Positions 33,215-39,252 of a stretch of 39,252 bases of DNA are shown here, piece after piece. Position 1 is the stretch's first letter, and each line of letters begins with the position of its first letter. The notes beneath the pieces are model-generated. The model was not told the DNA's origin. It ran no database searches and worked only from the letters and a program-made list of their open reading frames with translations. A program made the translations under genes and the position numbers. The DNA lies in NCBI GenBank assembly GCA_902597095.1, contig CACJWK010000023.1, positions 1 through 39,252 on the forward strand, given 5' to 3'. This stretch comes from an uncultured Pseudohongiella sp. (lineage in GTDB: Bacteria; Pseudomonadota; Gammaproteobacteria; Pseudomonadales; Pseudohongiellaceae).

Positions 33215-33772
33215 GTGGCGCTTGGGCGATGAACCTCCCCAAAATATGTGCTTTGAGTGTAACCCAGCAGAAGCTGCACAGACATTGCTTTCTGATCAGC
33301 GCACCGCAGTGCCTGCACCTTGCACATAACCGGATCAGGCCGGTGACTGCTAAAACAAAGACCAAGAGCAGCGCAGAACCACACAAAACACAAAAACAAG
33401 GAAGGGGATAAGGTTGTGCCGCCACCAAGAGTCGCACTCGGCACCTGCTGATTACAAGTCTTTTGGTAATACGAGCAAAATCAGACATTTATGGAAATAG
33501 ACAGAATAGTATTCGCTCGAACTTGGTGTTATTTTGAAAGCAACTTCTCAAGCTTTATTCTCGCCCTTAAGTAGACTCAACAAAGTTCGATCCTTTTCAA
33601 TTTCTGCGGTGCAACAACACTGAAGATAAAATTGATAAGGCTAGGGGCTCATAAAGCGTGTTGAATACTTGCGGTGTAGGTATCTTCAGGCAGGCGTGAA
33701 GGCCAGTAGCAAAATGAATACTAAAATATTCAAAGAAACCGCTTCAGGAACATAATATGAACGGCTTCTAGC
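33215..33772. other. Non-coding stretch left of the RidA gene, containing the tRNA-half repeat
   Basis: Bases 33215-33415 are the spacer behind the glycosyltransferase start and show no gene. Bases 33416-33460 are the tRNA-Thr fragment. Bases 33461-33772 are AT-rich, with stops in all frames and no recognisable motif. Frames that read across the tRNA fragment are artefacts. Confidence 0.55.
33416..33460 (-). repeat. Copy of the 3' half of tRNA-Thr: probable distal attachment site
   Basis: This 45-base segment matches the 3' part of the intact tRNA-Thr gene (35081-35125) at 43 of 45 positions, in the same orientation. It runs from the anticodon stem-loop (GACTTGTAATC) to the 3' end. One mismatch changes the T-loop (TTCGACT to TGCGACT) and the other the T stem or its edge. 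Identity stops abruptly at the anticodon stem, so it cannot fold as a tRNA. Integrases of tRNA-targeting elements leave exactly such a 3'-half copy at the far end of the insert. Confidence 0.8.
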
Positions 33773-34414
33773 TTATTCAGCGACTCTTGCTGCTCTAACT
33801 TCAATTTCCACAAGCCACCCATCAACGACAAGATCTTTAACTTCCACAAAAGACCTCACAGGCTTGTTTGGATTACCTGTTGTCCCAAAAAATTCAGAAT
33901 AGCCTTCGTTAAATCCGGAGAAATCAAGACCGTCTTCTCCTGCCAAAGCAAAAGCGCGAACTTGCACAATATCGCGCATGGACCATCCATTCGACTCAAG
34001 CGTACTCTTGAATCGCTCAAAGGTGTCGATTGTCTGCTGCTTCATGTCGCCCCAAGTGTCATCAGCTTTTGGCCTTGCCCCGCTTCCGCTGAGATACATC
34101 GTTTCAGCGCCAGGTGGAATTGTAATGCTGGTATAGAAATAGTTACCTTCCCCATCCCTAACAATTTCGGCAGGGATCTCAGAGGAAGCTTGAGAAGGAC
34201 CTTGGACAATGTTTGCGGCCTCCCCATTCTTTATCTCGAGTGTTATTTGACTATTTGGTGACACAACTGAAGTGGCAATACTCGAAACCGCACCTGAGAA
34301 CCTGTAGAAGCTCGAAATAACCAGGAAAACTAACAGAACGATCAGCGCGATCACGACAGATACAGCCAGTTTCAATAGATTTGATCTCGTAAACTTAAAA
34401 TTTAGAATGTCCAT
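33773..34414 (-). CDS. Membrane-anchored RidA (YjgF/YER057c/UK114) family protein
   Basis: This 213-residue protein has one strong membrane segment (about residues 15-37, LKLAVSVVIALIVLLVFLVI), a linker, and a RidA domain from about residue 85. The domain shows YFYTSITIPPGAETMYLSGS, then WGDMKQQTIDTFERFKSTLESNGW, and the C-terminal PVRSFVEVKDLVVDGWLVEI with the Arg that binds the substrate carboxylate in RidA. Ordinary RidA is a soluble protein of about 130 residues that hydrolyses reactive enamines and imines. The N-terminal anchor places this one probably outside the cytoplasm, which is unusual. Codon use looks AT-rich like the surrounding island, pointing to acquisition with the element. 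Confidence 0.8.
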   Translation of the reverse strand: MDILNFKFTRSNLLKLAVSVVIALIVLLVFLVISSFYRFSGAVSSIATSVVSPNSQITLEIKNGEAANIVQGPSQASSEIPAEIVRDGEGNYFYTSITIPPGAETMYLSGSGARPKADDTWGDMKQQTIDTFERFKSTLESNGWSMRDIVQVRAFALAGEDGLDFSGFNEGYSEFFGTTGNPNKPVRSFVEVKDLVVDGWLVEIEVRAARVAE

Positions 34415-35078
34415 AGAAACTTTTCCCCTGCTGATAGCATATTGGTTTTATATAATAGGTAAGACCAACCTCGCAGGTTCCCAACTTTAAACAATGTAAC
34501 CAGAGAAAAGGCTGAATGCTTCGCGCTGGGGCACATAGCAAGAGCCCCTTCTATGGAAGTACTTCAATTTTTCAATCCAGACCGGCTTCTCTGATGAATA
34601 ATTGTTTAACTATAAATGGTCCTAAGAAGCTGTGCTTTATTTTTAATAATAGCAGATGATTCCTGCCCTAGCTTCAGAAATCCCTTACACGACCATCGAC
34701 CATAAAGAGGCAAAGTTACGGTTCAACAAACTCCCACATGCGTAATGAATGTTCTGTTGGATGACTGCAGTATAAAGACGAAATTAGGAGTGTAGCTCAG
34801 GGGTTTTGGAAATCTGTCTAATACTCGTCTGAAGGCAAGTGGTGAAACAGTGTGTCGAGCACCGAGAGCGCATTACCACAAGCATCTCGCGTGGAGAAAT
34901 CCTTTAGCCTGGAACTTCTCTCAGCTAAGCTGGAGCCAGAAGACGAGTCTGAACACTCTGAGCCGAGGCCTGAGCAATCGACCTTAGTCGGGTACAGCAG
35001 TGAAGTATTTACACTGCAAATACATTCACAATCGGCTGTATGTCAATACAGCAGGTCTCTGTAAGACATTGAAATGGT
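34415..35078. other. AT-rich non-coding part of the tRNA-Thr element, with hairpins near the tRNA end
   Basis: I see no credible gene in these 664 bases. Near the tRNA end are GCAGTG/CACTGC (34997-35002 with 35012-35017), GTATTT/AAATAC (35005-35010 with 35018-35023) and GCTGTA/TACAGC (35035-35040 with 35047-35052). The first two overlap and exclude each other. A stretch near 34793 recalls the start of a tRNA but does not fold as one. Confidence 0.45.
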
Positions 35079-35156
35079 TGGTGCCGCCACCAAGAGTCGA
35101 ACTCGGGACCTGCTGATTACAAGTCAGCTGCTCTACCACGGCTGAGCTATAGCGGC
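35079..35156 (-). tRNA. tRNA-Thr (anticodon UGU), CCA encoded
   Basis: On the minus strand a full cloverleaf can be drawn. The acceptor stem GCCGCTA pairs with TGGCGGC, including one G-T. The D stem is GCTC/GAGC. The anticodon stem is GCTGA/TCAGC with loop CTTGTAA (anticodon TGT, reading ACA). The variable loop is AGGTC, and the T stem is CCGAG/CTTGG with loop TTCGACT. The body is 75 bases (35156-35082) and CCA is encoded at 35081-35079. Its 3' half is duplicated at 33416-33460, marking it as the insertion target of an integrated element. The tRNA itself appears intact. Confidence 0.95.
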
Positions 35157-35282
35157 ACGGATTCGAGGCACAATTGGATGTATCGGTTATGGCCTCGAAG
35201 GACGCGAAGTGTACATAATCCATTACAACGATTCAATATCCCCTGATCCCGCGAGGCCACATGACCCCAGAGGCTCTGATTT

Positions 35283-35291
35283 TGCTATGCT
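35283..35291 (+). promoter_or_regulatory. Possible extended -10 element for pgi
   Basis: TGC followed by TATGCT fits an extended -10, about 40 bases before the pgi ATG. There is no convincing -35 hexamer, as is common for this promoter type. Weak pattern match. Confidence 0.25.
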
Positions 35292-35330
35292 CTCAATCTC
35301 GGATATGCGCTTGTAAGGACAGGACATCGG

Positions 35331-36911
35331 ATGAACAGCCTCAACAGTAGCGTGACCTGGCAGGCGCTGACTGCCAAAAGCGCAGAATTCAAGACCCCTG
35401 ATTTCTCACTGAAAGCGCTGTTTGCCGAAAGTGAGCGCTATGCCCGTTTTTCTGTGGCGCAGGAAGGCCTGCTGCTCGATTACTCCAAGAATTTGCTGGA
35501 TGCTGAAGCACGAACTCTGCTGATCCGCCTCGCAGAAGAACGACAGCTCAAACAGGCCATTCAGGCGATGTTCGCTGGCGAAATCATTAACAAGACGGAA
35601 CAGCGTCCGGCTCATCATGTCGCACTGCGCCTGCCGGAAGAGCAACAGATCAACGGCGAAGTCAGCGCAACACTCCGCAAAATGTCAGCCCTGGTTGAAA
35701 AAATTCACACCAGCGACTGGACGGGACACACGGGCAGGCAAATAGAGACAGTCATCAATATCGGGATTGGAGGCTCTGATCTGGGACCTGCCATGGTCGT
35801 AGAAGCACTTCGCAGCGAATGCTTGCCGAACTTGACTGTTCAGTTCGTTTCCAACGTCGATCCTATCCATATGCAGCAAATACTGGAGCGAAGCAATCCC
35901 GAAACGACCTTATTTGTCGTCGCGTCCAAATCCTTCACGACCGCTGAAACTATAGCCAATGCAAATAACGCCCGCCGGTGGCTACTGAACTCAGGTTGCG
36001 CGACCGACCACCTGAATCAGCATTTTGTCGCCGTCTCCAGCAATGTGGCCAGCGCGCTCGCGTTCGGCATCGCCGAGGAAAATATCTATCCAATGTGGGA
36101 CTGGGTCGGCGGGCGCTATTCGCTGTGGTCTGCTATCGGATTACCAATTGCCCTGGCCATCGGAATGGACAAATTCAGGCAGCTGCTGGCTGGTGCCCAC
36201 AGCATGGATCAACACTTTGCCACCGCCGAATTCAGCGACAACATGCCGGTACTCATGGGCTTGCTCAGTGTCTGGTACAGAGGCTTTTTTGACACAGACA
36301 GTTTTGCCGTCGTTCCCTACTCCCAATCGCTGGACAAGTTACCGGATTTTCTACAGCAACTTTCAATGGAAAGTCTGGGCAAACGGGTTACCCGGGACGG
36401 TGAACCCTTGCCTGTCAACTCAGGCGCCGTGATCTGGGGTACCCCGGGCACCAATGGTCAGCACTCCTACTTTCAGCTGCTGCATCAGGGCACCAGTGTG
36501 ATACCGGTGGACTTTATCGCAGTGGCGAACAGCAATGCCGATGACGCTGCAGAACAACACGAGCAACTGCTGGCAAACTGTCTGGCACAGAGCCTGGCAC
36601 TGATGGAGGGCCGGGAGAATTCTGCTGAACCCCATCGGAGTTCCCCGGGCTCCCGACCGAGCAACACGCTAATTCTGAAAGCGCTGTCTCCTTCTGCTCT
36701 CGGGAGCCTGCTCGCTCTGTTTGAGCATCAGGTCTTTGTGCAAAGCGTCATCTGGGACATCAACGCGTTTGACCAGTGGGGCGTTGAGCTCGGCAAAACC
36801 CTTGCCACTGAGATGCTGCAAGCCCTTGCCGACGAAGCAGAGAGAGCTGATCTCGATGCCTCCAGTCAGGGATTAATCGCCCAGCTCAAGCGCTGGCAGG
36901 GCACAGCTTAA
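35331..36911 (+). CDS. pgi: Glucose-6-phosphate isomerase
   Basis: Pgi interconverts glucose 6-phosphate and fructose 6-phosphate in glycolysis and gluconeogenesis. The 526-residue protein shows the sugar-binding INIGIGGSDLGPAM, VASKSFTTAET and family signature 1 DWVGGRYSLWSAIG. The catalytic Glu is in SMESLGK, the base His in GTNGQHSYFQLLHQG, and signature 2 VQSVIWDINAFDQWGVELGK contains the catalytic Lys. It is slightly shorter than the roughly 549-residue E. coli enzyme, mainly in the C-terminal tail. An AAGGA ribosome site precedes the ATG with a somewhat long spacing. It converges on csaA and sits beside the phosphomannomutase and galU genes, a sugar-phosphate neighbourhood. Confidence 0.96.
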   Translation: MNSLNSSVTWQALTAKSAEFKTPDFSLKALFAESERYARFSVAQEGLLLDYSKNLLDAEARTLLIRLAEERQLKQAIQAMFAGEIINKTEQRPAHHVALRLPEEQQINGEVSATLRKMSALVEKIHTSDWTGHTGRQIETVINIGIGGSDLGPAMVVEALRSECLPNLTVQFVSNVDPIHMQQILERSNPETTLFVVASKSFTTAETIANANNARRWLLNSGCATDHLNQHFVAVSSNVASALAFGIAEENIYPMWDWVGGRYSLWSAIGLPIALAIGMDKFRQLLAGAHSMDQHFATAEFSDNMPVLMGLLSVWYRGFFDTDSFAVVPYSQSLDKLPDFLQQLSMESLGKRVTRDGEPLPVNSGAVIWGTPGTNGQHSYFQLLHQGTSVIPVDFIAVANSNADDAAEQHEQLLANCLAQSLALMEGRENSAEPHRSSPGSRPSNTLILKALSPSALGSLLALFEHQVFVQSVIWDINAFDQWGVELGKTLATEMLQALADEAERADLDASSQGLIAQLKRWQGTA

Positions 36912-36973
36912 CGCGCAGAAGCAAGCGCCCTCACCGGTGGACGCATGGCACAGACCGTGACCTTGACGCCCAG

Positions 36974-37312
36974 TCAGCCGAGCTTGGCGCCGTTCTTCAC
37001 CGGCCGCTCCGGCATTATCAGCACCACCGCGCCATCCTCCTGATAAAAACCCGTTACCAGACATTCGGACATGATCGGGCCGATCTGCTTTTTGGGAAAA
37101 TTGACCACCGCGCCCACCTGCCTGCCAAGCAGGTCCTCCGCGTCATACAGATCGGTGATCTGAGCGCTGGATTTCCGCAAGCCGATCTCCTCGCCAAAAT
37201 CGATTTGCAGTTTCCAGGCGGGCTTTCTGGCTTCCGGAAACTCGCTGACTTCGACGACTGTTCCGACACGCAGTTCCACCTGTGTAAATTCATCCCAGGT
37301 AATTTCTTTCAT
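36974..37312 (-). CDS. csaA: tRNA-binding OB-fold protein CsaA
   Basis: This 112-residue single-domain protein of the CsaA family is a small OB-fold dimer that binds tRNA and was described in Bacillus as having chaperone-like, secretion-related activity. The motif FTQVELRVGTVVEVSEFPEA is the start of the tRNA-binding OB fold shared with the C-terminus of MetRS and Arc1p/EMAP II. QVGAVVNFPKKQIGPIMSEC and VLIMPERPVKNGAKLG complete it. Length and all motifs fit CsaA. It is 47 bases downstream of the gamma-glutamylcyclotransferase gene on the same strand. It ends 62 bases from the pgi stop, with no clear terminator between. Confidence 0.93.
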   Translation of the reverse strand: MKEITWDEFTQVELRVGTVVEVSEFPEARKPAWKLQIDFGEEIGLRKSSAQITDLYDAEDLLGRQVGAVVNFPKKQIGPIMSECLVTGFYQEDGAVVLIMPERPVKNGAKLG

Positions 37313-37359
37313 GCTGTCTCTGATATACCCCGGTCAGTTTGCAGAACCCCTTCATCCGC

Positions 37360-37710
37360 TCATGCGTTCAAGACATAAACGCAGGTCTCACAACGAGCAC
37401 CGTTGATCATCTCGGCGTGGGTTACTACTCGGCGATAGGCTTCGCCCTCAAACTCATCAATTCTGGCCCAGTGTCGGGCGAGATCTTCCGAGTGAAAAAT
37501 TTGCCCGGCCACCGCAGGTGCCGCAGGGTCCAGTCGCAGCGCCGGAAATCCGTGGGTGTGTCCCCAACCTTCAGCGTGAAGCGTGCCATACACGCGTGCC
37601 GGGACCCAGCTGCCGTCAAGTGGCGCAAGCACGTGCTCGTTCACTTCACCCGGGGCCAGCGTTCCGTACACAAAGAGGCAGGGCGGCGAAGCCTGAACGC
37701 GCTGACTCAT
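37360..37710 (-). CDS. Gamma-glutamylcyclotransferase-like protein (GGCT/AIG2 fold)
   Basis: The 116-residue protein has the GGCT-fold signature FVYGTLAPGEVN near residue 13 (Y-G-T-L forms the glutamyl-binding loop). The catalytic Glu is in IDEFEGEAYRRV. Members release 5-oxoproline from gamma-glutamyl amines or peptides. The size fits the AIG2-like/YtfP group, in which many proteins have unknown substrates. The start lies three bases after the phosphomannomutase stop, indicating co-transcription, and csaA follows. A metabolic link with the sugar-phosphate genes is not obvious. Confidence 0.85.
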   Translation of the reverse strand: MSQRVQASPPCLFVYGTLAPGEVNEHVLAPLDGSWVPARVYGTLHAEGWGHTHGFPALRLDPAAPAVAGQIFHSEDLARHWARIDEFEGEAYRRVVTHAEMINGARCETCVYVLNA

Positions 37711-37713
37711 GAC

Positions 37714-39066
37714 TCAGGCACGAATCAAAGCCAGCAGTTCATCGGTTTTCGCCTGCATGAGCGCCTTGTCTCCCCGCGACTCCACGTTCAGCCTGACCAG
37801 GGGCTCAGTATTTGACATTCGGATGTTGAAACGCCAGTCGGCAAAATCGACCGACAACCCATCAGTATGATCCACTGCGAGAGCGCCCGGTGCATAGCGG
37901 GCTTCAATCTGCTCCAGCAGCGCCTCGGCTTCCTCAACAGTGCTGTTGATTTCGCCACTAGCCGGAAAAGCTGCCATGCGCTCATTAACCAGTTGGGACA
38001 AAGGTTTGCCTGTAGTCGACATCCGCTCCAGGACGAGCAGCCAGGGCACCATGCCGCTGTCGCAGTAAAAGAAATCGCGGAAGTAGTGGTGAGCACTCAT
38101 TTCACCCCCGTAGGCGGCATCCTCACGCCGCATTACCTCCTTGATAAAAGCATGACCGGACTTGCACAACACCGGCTGTCCGCCCTGGTTCTGCACTACT
38201 TCGAGAGTATTCCAGGTCAGGCGTGGGTCATGAACAATCTTGGCACCAGCCTCGCGCTCCAGAAAGGTCTTAGCCAGCAGACCGACGATATAGTAGCCCT
38301 CGATGAACCGGCCATTTTCATCAAAGAAAAAACAGCGATCAAAGTCACCATCCCAGGCGATCCCGATGTCTGCCTGATGTTCGACAATAGCCGCTGCCGT
38401 GGAAGTGCGATTTTCCTCCAGCATCGGATTCGGCACGCCATTCGGGAAATGTCCGTCAGGCTGATGATGCACCTTGATGAGTTCAAACGGCAGATGCGGC
38501 TCCAGAAGATCAATGGCGGGCCCGGCGCCACCATTGCCTGCGTTACAGACAATTTTCAGGGGCTTCAGCAGACTGGCATCCACATACGTTAGGAGATGCT
38601 CCACGTATGCCGGTTTGGTATTGACGCTCTCCAGCGCCCCGATCTTCTCGGGCTCGGGGAATTGGCTTTGTTCTGCGAGTTTTTTGATGTCGAACAGGCC
38701 GGTGTCTTCGCTGATAGGCCTGCTGTTTTCCCGAACCAGCTTCATGCCGTTGTAGTCCTTGGGATTATGACTGGCCGTGACGGCAATCCCACCATCGGCC
38801 TTGAGATGTGAGGTAGCAAAGTAAACTTCCTCTGTGCCACATTGGCCGATATTCAGGACATCTGCGCCACCCTCCATCAGCCCGCGGCTGACAGCAGTGC
38901 ACAGCGCCTCACTGGTCAGGCGAATGTCGAAGCCGACGACTACCCGTCCGGGTGAGAGTAAGGCAGCAAAAGCTCGGCCAATCCGGTAGGCGATGTCTTC
39001 ATTCAGCTGGTCCGGTACACGGCCTCGAATATCATAAGCTTTGAAACAGGTGATCTCTGTTGTCAT
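37714..39066 (-). CDS. Phosphomannomutase/phosphoglucomutase (CpsG/ManB type)
   Basis: This 450-residue alpha-D-phosphohexomutase interconverts hexose 6- and 1-phosphates (mannose and/or glucose). The four family motifs appear in order: the phosphoserine loop [11 protein letters not shown], the metal loop [10 protein letters not shown], the sugar-binding [10 protein letters not shown] and the phosphate-binding [32 protein letters not shown] opens the protein. ATG 39066 is chosen because it places that N-terminus correctly; an open frame to 39183 would add 39 residues overlapping galU. It starts 19 bases after the galU stop, so it likely supplies glucose 1-phosphate for GalU and/or mannose 1-phosphate for GDP-sugars. 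The choice between ManB and AlgC-type dual specificity is open. Confidence 0.93.
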   Translation of the reverse strand: MTTEITCFKAYDIRGRVPDQLNEDIAYRIGRAFAALLSPGRVVVGFDIRLTSEALCTAVSRGLMEGGADVLNIGQCGTEEVYFATSHLKADGGIAVTASHNPKDYNGMKLVRENSRPISEDTGLFDIKKLAEQSQFPEPEKIGALESVNTKPAYVEHLLTYVDASLLKPLKIVCNAGNGGAGPAIDLLEPHLPFELIKVHHQPDGHFPNGVPNPMLEENRTSTAAAIVEHQADIGIAWDGDFDRCFFFDENGRFIEGYYIVGLLAKTFLEREAGAKIVHDPRLTWNTLEVVQNQGGQPVLCKSGHAFIKEVMRREDAAYGGEMSAHHYFRDFFYCDSGMVPWLLVLERMSTTGKPLSQLVNERMAAFPASGEINSTVEEAEALLEQIEARYAPGALAVDHTDGLSVDFADWRFNIRMSNTEPLVRLNVESRGDKALMQAKTDELLALIRA

Positions 39067-39085
39067 GGTGCCACTCGTATCTCTG

Positions 39086-39252
39086 CTACTTACTGTGCAT
39101 TTTGGCAAAAGTGTAATTGGTCGCGTCGATAAAACCGCCAACGCTGCCACAGTCAAAGCGCGTGCCCTGAAATTTATAGCCAATCACGTTACCCCGGCGG
39201 GCTTGCGTCAGCAGAGCGTCCGTAATCTGAATTTCGCCGTTCTTGCCGGGCG
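39086..39252 (-). CDS. galU: UTP-glucose-1-phosphate uridylyltransferase, C-terminal part
   Basis: The last 54 codons of galU are in the window; the rest lies beyond base 39252. The visible end [20 protein letters not shown], then [20 protein letters not shown] and FAKMHSK, is the conserved GalU C-terminus. It makes UDP-glucose from UTP and glucose 1-phosphate. The phosphohexomutase that produces glucose 1-phosphate follows 19 bases downstream, and pgi is nearby, so the region covers the route from fructose 6-phosphate to UDP-glucose. Confidence 0.93.
   Translation of the reverse strand, partial: PGKNGEIQITDALLTQARRGNVIGYKFQGTRFDCGSVGGFIDATNYTFAKMHSK

Larger units (their letters stand above)
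33416..35125. mobile_element. Remnant of a tRNA-Thr-integrated element (1.6 kb between attachment-like repeats)
   Basis: Direct 45-bp repeats at 33416-33460 and 35081-35125 bound about 1.6 kb of visibly AT-rich DNA, unlike the GC-richer flanks. The only convincing gene inside is a membrane-anchored RidA protein (33773-34414). No integrase, excisionase or phage gene is left. The intact tRNA lies at one edge and its 3'-half copy at the other, the normal geometry of an integrated island. I infer that the element lost its core by deletion, or that a passenger fragment was kept. Confidence 0.65.

Noticed and set aside
33186..33488. Open frames on the minus strand reading ATLGGGT across the tRNA fragment
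   Set aside because: The apparent protein motif is the translation of tRNA-Thr 3' sequence, a common annotation artefact.
34788..34850. A tRNA-like opening (GTGTAGCTCAGG) in the island
   Set aside because: No matching acceptor, anticodon or T stems follow; no cloverleaf can be drawn.
35026..35223. A 65-codon frame on the minus strand containing SSTLGGGT
   Set aside because: It runs straight through the intact tRNA-Thr gene.
1..39252. CRISPR arrays, toxin-antitoxin pairs, restriction systems or phage genes
   Set aside because: No regularly spaced repeats and no proteins of these families were found in either strand; the only mobile trace is the tRNA-Thr remnant.

Overview
The window is about 39 kb of bacterial chromosome. 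The gene content is that of an aerobic, probably marine gammaproteobacterium. Pointers are tesA divergent from ybbA/ybbP, an E. coli-like bcp and CobB sirtuin, a large (about 350-residue) PurC, and a mix of lipid catabolism, exported hydrolases and secondary transporters. The exact family (Cellvibrionales, Halieaceae, Pseudohongiellaceae or similar) is a guess from gene content only. Genes are dense on both strands, with many short convergent and divergent junctions.

Layout. 1-2.3 kb: ybbP (partial) and ybbA, divergent from tesA. 2.3-4.2 kb: a GNAT remnant, a gene-poor stretch and an MFS permease. 4.3-6.4 kb: a tight bcp / YbfF-like hydrolase / pdxJ unit on the minus strand, divergent from a cobB-type sirtuin and a secreted alpha/beta hydrolase. 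8.4-11.2 kb: a long DUF255 (SPATA20/YyaL) protein with an extra C-terminal DsbD-alpha-like domain, and a hot-dog thioesterase. 11.5-12.0 kb: a scar in which two opposed genes are truncated into one another. 12.4-18.9 kb: a DsbA-fold isomerase, an exported unknown, an MFS permease, a haloalkane dehalogenase, an acyl-CoA ligase, a strong bidirectional terminator and an exported PDLQGVW protein. 19.0-20.0 kb: a membrane-anchored formylglycine-generating enzyme with no sulfatase in view.

20.1-26.0 kb is a divergent fatty-acid degradation block. On the minus strand lie an SDR, a thiolase and an acyl-CoA dehydrogenase. On the plus strand lie an alpha-methylacyl-CoA racemase, a crotonase and an ABM-domain protein. 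Together with the acyl-CoA ligase at 16.1 kb this looks like beta-oxidation of 2-methyl-branched acyl chains, although the crotonase reads more like an enoyl-CoA isomerase than a hydratase. 26.1-33.2 kb: an AGCS amino-acid:Na+ symporter, a lipoprotein S9 peptidase, purC, a radical SAM enzyme with a Cys-rich tail, and a family-2 glycosyltransferase.

33.4-35.16 kb: an intact tRNA-Thr(UGU) gene and, 1.6 kb away in the same orientation, a 45-bp copy of its 3' half. The AT-rich DNA between them holds one membrane-anchored RidA protein and no integrase. This is the signature of a decayed tRNA-integrated element and is the most interesting structure here. 35.3-39.25 kb is sugar-phosphate metabolism: pgi, convergent with a galU / phosphomannomutase / gamma-glutamylcyclotransferase / csaA series on the minus strand.

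I found no CRISPR array, rRNA, intact insertion sequence or classical defence system. Assignments rest on reading motifs by eye; no database search was run.
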